In this document: positions 13,945-18,207 of the stretch, piece after piece
Layout: each line of letters starts with the position of its first letter
How positions within the stretch are numbered: the first letter of the stretch is position 1
From: JAFEDN01 sp965651935
Lineage (GTDB): Bacteria > Pseudomonadota > Gammaproteobacteria > Coxiellales > Coxiellaceae
Direction of reading: 5' to 3'
NCBI GenBank assembly: GCA_965651935.1
Contig: CBFGTC010000023.1
Location: 1-18,207, forward strand
Length of the DNA: 18,207 nt
Program-made: the position numbers and the translations under genes
The notes under the pieces: generated by a model
Database searches by the model: none
Told to the model about the DNA's origin: nothing
What the model saw: the letters and a program-made list of their open reading frames with translations, nothing else

Positions 13945-14286
13945 TTATCTTGAAGGTATAATAGGCATTGGCATAATTAATGGATCAGATTCTCTTGCTC
14001 CTAAACCGGCACACTTTCTTATTATACTCTCTTCCGGATGCTTTAATTTCAACCAAACGTCTTCATCCATATTTTTTAAATTATCATAAATACACTTATT
14101 CATATCAATTTTACGTAAAGGATAATCAGTCTGGTTTCTAAATTCCTCATATTGCAAATCAAGTTGTTCATATTTCTTAAGCGTAGCATCATATCCATTA
14201 TAATGATTATAAACCAGAGTCAAAGGCATTCCTATAATCAACATTAGCACCGCTAATATACATATAGCTTTAAATAATTCACTCAT
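13945..14286 (-). CDS. single-pass membrane protein carrying a virion-protein segment
   Basis: The start at 14286 is chosen because AAGGAG (14293-14298) sits 6 nt upstream; an upstream in-frame ATG (14316) lacks this. The 113-aa product has an N-terminal membrane helix (about 6-26, AICILAVLMLIIGMPLTLVY) and a soluble remainder. Residues 42-61 (LDLQYEEFRNQTDYPLR...) equal residues 449-468 of the 944-aa virion protein and are encoded by an exact 64-bp repeat. The rest (WLKLKHPEESIIRKCAGLGARE) is unrelated to that protein. The N-anchored topology resembles spanins and superinfection-exclusion proteins; either is only inference. Confidence 0.6.
   Translation of the reverse strand: MSELFKAICILAVLMLIIGMPLTLVYNHYNGYDATLKKYEQLDLQYEEFRNQTDYPLRKIDMNKCIYDNLKNMDEDVWLKLKHPEESIIRKCAGLGARESDPLIMPMPIIPSR
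14102..14165 (-). repeat. 64-bp exact repeat, copy 2 (inverted relative to 4109-4172)
   Basis: This is the reverse complement of 4109-4172 without mismatch over 64 nt. It lies inside the 113-aa membrane-protein gene in the same reading frame as in the virion gene and is the likely recipient copy. Confidence 0.92.
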
Positions 14287-14296
14287 GTTCTTCTCC

Positions 14297-14521
14297 TTAT
14301 TTTTTTCTCTCTTCAATCATTTGACATAATATCTTTTCTTTACACTCAAATTTTTTACCAACTAACTCTTCAATTTCTTTAATTTCAGCCTTCTCTAGAT
14401 CTTCGATTAATTTCCTTATCTTTGATTCATAATAAAGATCAGGTATACGCTTTGACAGGTATGATTGTTCATCAATATATACAATATTTTGTAACCGCTT
14501 TATAATTTCATTGTAAGTCAT
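14297..14521 (-). CDS. small helical hypothetical protein
   Basis: This 74-aa highly charged, all-helical protein (MTYNEIIKRLQNIVYIDEQS..., ...LIEDLEKAEIKEIEELVGKKF) has no membrane segment. A strong AAGGAG site precedes the ATG inside the upstream gene, and its start overlaps that gene by 14 nt. It ends 10 nt before the membrane-protein start. No family is recognised. Confidence 0.6.
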   Translation of the reverse strand: MTYNEIIKRLQNIVYIDEQSYLSKRIPDLYYESKIRKLIEDLEKAEIKEIEELVGKKFECKEKILCQMIEERKK

Positions 14522-14735
14522 TCTTCACTCCTTCTATTTTAGTTTCGCATAAATTAAAAATCTCAATATTAATTTTTCTTGATATTGCATTTATAGGAAT
14601 TTCTTGTATTCTATTAACGATTTGATCTAAGTGACTTGTCATTTCACATACCGCTGCGTCATGTATAATATGTCCATCCTCTAAAACGTCTATAGTCTCA
14701 ATTCTATATGAATATAATTGCTTTAAACCCGTCAT
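14508..14735 (-). CDS. small hypothetical protein
   Basis: This 75-aa soluble protein (MTGLKQLYSYRIETIDVLED..., ...INRKINIEIFNL-type ending) has a GAGGGG ribosome site. It begins 12 nt after the XRE regulator and overlaps the next gene by 14 nt. Alternating strand/helix pattern; no motif or family is recognised. Confidence 0.58.
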   Translation of the reverse strand: MTGLKQLYSYRIETIDVLEDGHIIHDAAVCEMTSHLDQIVNRIQEIPINAISRKINIEIFNLCETKIEGVKNDLQ

Positions 14736-14747
14736 ATCAATGCCCCT

Positions 14748-15158
14748 CTAAGTATTTGATTGCTGTATCCATAAGGATAATTCCTTTTTCAAATCTTCTT
14801 GGCCTAATACAGTAACTCCAAGTTTCTTAAAATCTTCTTCAGTAAAATCAAATATTGTTTGATTTTCTTTAGGATCGTAAAAAAGATCAACAATCCATTT
14901 TTTTATATTATAGACCTTTTTGTTATACTTGCTCATAACACAGTCTAAGGGTTTCTCCAACCATTCTGCCAACAAAAATATTGCTGAAATTGGCATATTA
15001 AAATATTCAGAGTATTTTTCCAACATATCTGTATGTAAACGCTTTTTGTTATTTTCTATCTCAGAAATATAAGAACAAGATACCTTTAAAGCTTTAGCCA
15101 ATTCAGTGGCAGTTAAATCGTGATATTTACGAATGAATTTTAAAGAATGACTTATCAT
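14748..15158 (-). CDS. XRE-family transcriptional regulator
   Basis: The N-terminal domain (about 5-60) is a typical XRE/Cro-CI helix-turn-helix: LKFIRKYHDLTATELAKALK, then VSCSYISEIENNKKRLHTDM as recognition helix and following turn. The 136-aa protein continues with a helical C-terminal part (IFLLAEWLEKPLDCVMSK..., FTEEDFKKLGVTVLGQEDL) of unknown function. It likely binds operators controlling this or the divergent operons. It has an AGAGG ribosome site and sits in the early operon, 14 nt after the RHH-like gene. Confidence 0.85.
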   Translation of the reverse strand: MISHSLKFIRKYHDLTATELAKALKVSCSYISEIENNKKRLHTDMLEKYSEYFNMPISAIFLLAEWLEKPLDCVMSKYNKKVYNIKKWIVDLFYDPKENQTIFDFTEEDFKKLGVTVLGQEDLKKELSLWIQQSNT

Positions 15159-15172
15159 ATTTTCCTCTTAAT

Positions 15173-15478
15173 TTATTTTATTTTTAAATTGTTTTTAATC
15201 ATAGTTTTTACATTCGGATTATCTTTAGCAGATTCCAGAATTTCAATATCGGGTGAATCTTTATGTATTGCTTCTAAATCAACTAATCCTTGTTTGTGCA
15301 ATAGCCACTCAATTAGTATGCTTCTTGATACTCCCAATGCTCTCTCTACGGCACGAAGCTTTTCTGCCGGGCGTTTTCTCACAAATAGCGGTATCTCCTT
15401 TTTATAATCGTTGGATGGCATAAAAAGACCACGATCTTTGGTGGTGGAGTCTATATTTATTTTTTTTACTTTTAGCAT
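15173..15478 (-). CDS. ribbon-helix-helix-like DNA-binding protein
   Basis: The 101-aa protein contains EIPLFVRKRPAEKLRAVERA and LGVSRSILIEWLLHKQGLV (about 28-66): a short strand, then two helices with a 'GVSRSILIEWLL' turn, as in RHH repressors and CopG/Arc-like proteins. This suggests a dimeric DNA-binding regulator. It overlaps the upstream HTH gene by 7 nt (ATGCTAA) and has an AGAGG ribosome site. The C-terminal tail is polar and lysine-rich. RHH assignment is from pattern only. Confidence 0.55.
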   Translation of the reverse strand: MLKVKKINIDSTTKDRGLFMPSNDYKKEIPLFVRKRPAEKLRAVERALGVSRSILIEWLLHKQGLVDLEAIHKDSPDIEILESAKDNPNVKTMIKNNLKIK

Positions 15479-15771
15479 AAATTCCTCTTAATTATATTTT
15501 GATGATTGTTGAGCCAGTCATAAAAATCCTGTTTTGTAATTATATAATTTTTCTTACTATAAAAGGAGCGTTTAGGCAGTCTTACCTCATGATTCTTATA
15601 ATAATTGCTTAAGGTTTGCGTTGTTATTTTAAGCATGTCCGCCAGATCTTCTTTAGTGTAATAGTCTTTAGAAGATCCGGTCGTTCCTACCTTATGCTTT
15701 AACAGCTCTATTTCTTTCTCTAAAAAAATTAGTTTGTCTTGTATAGAGTTTAATTGTTTTTTTATTGTCAT
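15472..15771 (-). CDS. coiled-coil plus AlpA/MerR-like HTH protein
   Basis: The 99-aa protein begins with a heptad-like helix (about 5-27, IQDKLIFLEKEIELLKHKV). A winged-HTH of the excisionase/AlpA type follows at about 37-92: YYTKEDLADMLKITTQTLSN, RLPKRSFYSKKNYIITKQDF, then YDWLNNH. The coiled coil suggests a dimer. It overlaps the Sak4-like gene by ATGA and the RHH-like gene by 7 nt, so it is translationally coupled on both sides. It is likely a phage regulator; an accessory role in recombination is possible. Confidence 0.65.
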   Translation of the reverse strand: MTIKKQLNSIQDKLIFLEKEIELLKHKVGTTGSSKDYYTKEDLADMLKITTQTLSNYYKNHEVRLPKRSFYSKKNYIITKQDFYDWLNNHQNIIKRNLC

Positions 15772-16847
15772 ACTTCTATATATTTTAAGTTATTAGCTAT
15801 ATCGGTTGTCGAGACTACATGTAATCGTTTCATGTTATCTTTATGAATTCTTTGCGAAGTTAACTGAAATCTTCTTGATAATTCCTCCGCCTCGTCTTCA
15901 TTAAATCGAGCATAGCGTGCAAGCTCTCTTTTGTTATTTAATTTCCATTTACCATATTCGGCAACATCTTCATCATCTTTTAAATCGATTATCAAGCTAT
16001 TTATATAATCAAATGTTTCGTATTTATTTAAAGGTTTTTCAAGCTTTGCATTACTTAAATCGGTCAATTGATAGTCGCTATTAAGAGGCGCATTAAATTC
16101 CGATTGAGCCTCAACTTCTGATACTTGTTCCGGCTTTTTGTCTTCTACGGCTTTGCCGGAATTTAACCATTCCAATAATATTTTCCCCGTCTTTTCGCTA
16201 GGCAAATCAGGCTTGCCGTCAAACAAACCAGTTCTATCTTTTGAAGCAGAATAAAAATGTCCGTCCAAAGATAAATCCAGCACCGCAGTAAACTCATATT
16301 CCATACCGTCCCTTTGAACAGGAGCCATTCCGACTTTACGAGGCGTTGTCTTTCCTTTTTCATTTGTCTCAATTACATACTCTGTTTTAGTTCGCATAGT
16401 GGTTATAATATGCAAATTACTTGTAAGTATCGCCTCCACTAATTTATTATGCCAAGGCGTTACATCACGCCATGCTGTATAGCTGTTTCCGGTTCTGGAT
16501 GTTTTAGAAACCTTATCTACCATTTCTAATACTCCGCCCTCACCACTCCATGCATGAGTTAGGGAATCTATAATTAATACCGTATATCCGGCCTTTTCAG
16601 CCGCTTTAATGCATTCTATATATCTTTCCGGTGAATACGGGGCATTCAAAGTTACAACGTCATAATCCGCTAAATGTGCATATAACTCACCCGAGCCGTG
16701 CTCCGTATCTATCATGGCTATTTTGCCGCCTAAACCTTGTGCTATTTTTATAGAGCTATAAGTTTTGCCTGAACCTGATGGGCCCGCTAAACATAACCTT
16801 AACTTTGCCTGCTTTCGTTCTGCTTTTCTAAACATTGTTTGTGTCAT
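15768..16847 (-). CDS. Sak4-like / AAA_24 RecA-fold ATPase
   Basis: This 359-aa protein has a RecA-type NTPase core. Walker A is GPSGSGKT (22-29), an IDTEHGSGEL segment (46-55) follows the first strand, and Walker B is VLIIDSLTHAW (90-100). A conserved TTMRTKTEYV region and a DGMEYEFTAVLDLS stretch follow. This is the phage 'nucleotide-binding' family that includes Sak4 single-strand annealing proteins, which promote annealing of homologous strands with help from SSB. Residues after about 230 are acidic, then helical, and less conserved. It overlaps the YqaJ exonuclease gene by ATGA, giving the classic exonuclease-annealase pair; ssb lies 2.7 kb away on the other strand. Ribosome loading probably depends on coupling. 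Confidence 0.88.
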   Translation of the reverse strand: MTQTMFRKAERKQAKLRLCLAGPSGSGKTYSSIKIAQGLGGKIAMIDTEHGSGELYAHLADYDVVTLNAPYSPERYIECIKAAEKAGYTVLIIDSLTHAWSGEGGVLEMVDKVSKTSRTGNSYTAWRDVTPWHNKLVEAILTSNLHIITTMRTKTEYVIETNEKGKTTPRKVGMAPVQRDGMEYEFTAVLDLSLDGHFYSASKDRTGLFDGKPDLPSEKTGKILLEWLNSGKAVEDKKPEQVSEVEAQSEFNAPLNSDYQLTDLSNAKLEKPLNKYETFDYINSLIIDLKDDEDVAEYGKWKLNNKRELARYARFNEDEAEELSRRFQLTSQRIHKDNMKRLHVVSTTDIANNLKYIEV

Positions 16848-17761
16848 TGTGTTATCCTCACTACATTATATCCGTTATTGGTTTTTGTTACTTGTGCATA
16901 TACTTCCGGAAACTGTTGTTGTAGTTTCTTTGTATCTACGCTTTCTCTGCCGGGGTACTTTATTATCGATACTAAAGACTTATTGTTTGCATCTACCAGC
17001 TTCCTTATATCATGTTCCTTGCAGTAGCTTAAAATTGCAGTCTTTTGTAAAGTTATCTCGTCTTCCAGAGAAGCTGCTTGTTTTTGCAATTCCAGAAGCC
17101 TGATATATTTCTCATACATATCTTCCGGTATTACCTTCGAAACATTACTTTTATCATAATGTCTTAATGCTATTTCATAATTATCAGGTGTGATCTCAGG
17201 TTCTTTTTCCGGCTCTACATATTTTTTCCAGAAAGTTACGGCAGCATCTTCTAATATTTTCTCTAACTCCCTATCTCTATAATATGTATATATTTTATAT
17301 TTCCAATTATGCTCGAATCTTACAATAAGATCTGCTTGTTCTACATCTAAAACATTACAATAATGAGCTATTTGTAGCAGGTAATTTATCGGCATATTGT
17401 CACTTTCCCAATCTTCCGGCTTATTTCCCCAAAGAGTTGACAACTTAGCATCAACAATTATATTGTTATATAAAGCATCAATGTGTGCATATAATAACGG
17501 AATGGTTTTATGTCTGAATGTTGATAGATTTCTCTGAAGAACAACATTTTTTTGTCTTTCGTATTCATTTAATATATAAGGTTCCGCTTCTATACCTTTA
17601 TACATAGCCGGAGTCGGGTCATCCACTTGTGTGATAGGAATAACTTTATCATAAAATACCTCTAGTTTAGTTTTAAATGGCGATTTCCCCAGTATTGCAG
17701 CTATGTCCGAACCACCTATACCTTTTTGACGCTCTTGTAAAAATTGTAATCTATTGATCAT
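16844..17761 (-). CDS. YqaJ-family (lambda-exonuclease-like) nuclease
   Basis: The 305-aa protein opens with the YqaJ signature RQKGIGGSDIAAILGKSPFKT (residues about 11-31). It continues with KGIEAEP (55-61), AHIDAL with Asp95 (92-97), VDAKLS with Asp104-x-Lys106 (103-108), and YLLQIAHYCNVL with Gln130 (127-138). These are the PD-(D/E)xK catalytic residues of phage recombination exonucleases, which resect double-stranded ends to give substrates for the annealing protein encoded next (ATGA overlap). The C-terminal third (about 195-290) is a helical coiled-coil-like extension seen in many YqaJ proteins. A GAGGGA site precedes the start, which overlaps the pentapeptide-repeat gene by ATGA. Confidence 0.9.
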   Translation of the reverse strand: MINRLQFLQERQKGIGGSDIAAILGKSPFKTKLEVFYDKVIPITQVDDPTPAMYKGIEAEPYILNEYERQKNVVLQRNLSTFRHKTIPLLYAHIDALYNNIIVDAKLSTLWGNKPEDWESDNMPINYLLQIAHYCNVLDVEQADLIVRFEHNWKYKIYTYYRDRELEKILEDAAVTFWKKYVEPEKEPEITPDNYEIALRHYDKSNVSKVIPEDMYEKYIRLLELQKQAASLEDEITLQKTAILSYCKEHDIRKLVDANNKSLVSIIKYPGRESVDTKKLQQQFPEVYAQVTKTNNGYNVVRITQ

Positions 17762-18207
17762 ATTTCCCTCTGATTCTTCATGTTGTTAAATCTGCTCCAG
17801 TTAAATACTCTCTGGAAAATACTTAACTTTGCATCCGTTAAATCTGCATCGGATAAATCCGCTCCGTATAACTTTGCATCCGTTAAATCTGCTCGTTTTA
17901 AACTAGCTCCGTATAACTTTGCTCTGGATAAATCTGCTCGTCTTAAAGTTGCTTGAGATAAATCAGATCCATATAAATATGCGTCGGTTAAATCTGCTCC
18001 GTATAAATATGCGTGGGATAAAAGAGCTCCGGATAAACTAGCTCCGGATAAATACGCTCCAGATAAACTAGCTCCAGATAAATTAGCTCTGGTTAAATCT
18101 GCGTCCACTAAATTAGCTTCAATTAATTCTGCTTTGGATAGATTTGCTCGGAATAAACTAGCTCCGGATAAATACGCTCCAGATAAACTAGCTCCAGATA
18201 AATTAGC
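17758..18207 (-). CDS. pentapeptide-repeat protein (5' partial)
   Basis: The reading frame is open to the right edge, so at least 149 residues plus upstream sequence belong to this gene. It is almost wholly A(D/N/S/Y)L-x-x pentapeptides (ASLSGAYLSGASLSG, ADLTDAYLYGSDLSQ, ADLSDADLTDAKLS). These form a right-handed quadrilateral beta-helix, as in MfpA/Qnr-type DNA mimics and many unassigned proteins. The C-terminal cap is FQRVFNWSRFNNMKNQ. It overlaps the YqaJ gene by ATGA, so it is made with the recombination module. A role as DNA mimic protecting or modulating nucleases or gyrase is conceivable but unproven. Start and N-terminus lie outside the window. Confidence 0.85.
   Translation of the reverse strand, partial: ANLSGASLSGAYLSGASLFRANLSKAELIEANLVDADLTRANLSGASLSGAYLSGASLSGALLSHAYLYGADLTDAYLYGSDLSQATLRRADLSRAKLYGASLKRADLTDAKLYGADLSDADLTDAKLSIFQRVFNWSRFNNMKNQREI
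18033..18207 (-). repeat. 120-bp-spaced exact repeat inside the pentapeptide gene
   Basis: Bases 18033-18087 and 18153-18207 are identical over 55 nt, offset by exactly 120 bp (eight pentapeptides, two helical turns). The second copy runs off the edge. Smaller 15-bp periodic repeats fill the rest of the gene. Confidence 0.85.

Noticed and set aside
15147..15407. 86-codon + strand frame opposite the RHH-like gene
   Set aside because: The minus-strand genes there have strong ribosome sites and operon overlaps; the plus frame has neither.
16765..17103. 112-codon + strand frame opposite the YqaJ and ATPase genes
   Set aside because: The opposite strand carries two unmistakable enzyme families with intact motifs.
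17758..18207. Regular 15-bp periodicity considered as a CRISPR array or satellite
   Set aside because: There are no unique spacers and the period is three times five codons, encoding pentapeptides in one open frame.
1..18207. tRNA genes, integrase and attachment sites
   Set aside because: No tRNA T-loop/acceptor pattern, recombinase motif or flanking direct repeat was seen on either strand; the prophage ends, if any, lie outside.

Overview
This AT-rich window (low GC throughout) looks like part of a tailed-phage or prophage genome associated with a Rickettsiales bacterium. The phage assignment rests on a run of large virion proteins with motifs typical of short-tailed-phage ejection/internal proteins, and on a recombination module of YqaJ-type exonuclease, Sak4-like ATPase and SSB. 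The Rickettsiales assignment rests mainly on the SSB, which closely resembles rickettsial SSB from memory, plus the base composition. No integrase, terminase, portal, capsid gene or tRNA is visible, so phage versus prophage cannot be decided here.

Left half (1-8251, + strand): a co-directional late operon. It runs from a partial Gly-rich protein through a 108-aa protein, a 577-aa Gly/Ala-rich protein, a 944-aa helical protein and a 769-aa protein to a 102-aa protein. The three large ones fit a set of internal/DNA-ejection proteins. Four of these genes contain in-frame tandem repeats.

Middle (8272-12324, - strand): the operon starting at 12324 encodes a 149-aa unknown, a 243-aa coiled-coil/HTH protein, a divergent GroEL-type chaperonin, an 86-aa helical protein and a 27-aa membrane peptide. 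No groES gene is present in the window. Two small genes follow: a 75-aa gene with its own good promoter, and a 95-aa gene preceded by a compact foldable leader that begins almost at a predicted transcription start.

A + strand island (12405-13149) carries a small HTH protein and ssb, the latter behind a near-consensus promoter. It sits between two leftward operons.

Right part (13202-18207, - strand): a tightly packed early operon, mostly with ATGA or short overlaps and strong Shine-Dalgarno sites. In transcription order it encodes a pentapeptide-repeat protein (partial), YqaJ exonuclease, Sak4-like ATPase, an HTH protein, a RHH-like protein, an XRE regulator, two small unknowns, a run of four small membrane proteins (113, 47, 32 and 27 aa) and a Cas2/SinR-like protein.

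The most striking structural feature is a 64-bp exact match, in inverted orientation and in the same reading frame, between the 944-aa virion gene and the 113-aa membrane-protein gene about 10 kb away. The membrane protein thus carries a 20-residue copy of a conserved-looking ejection-protein segment on its soluble side.
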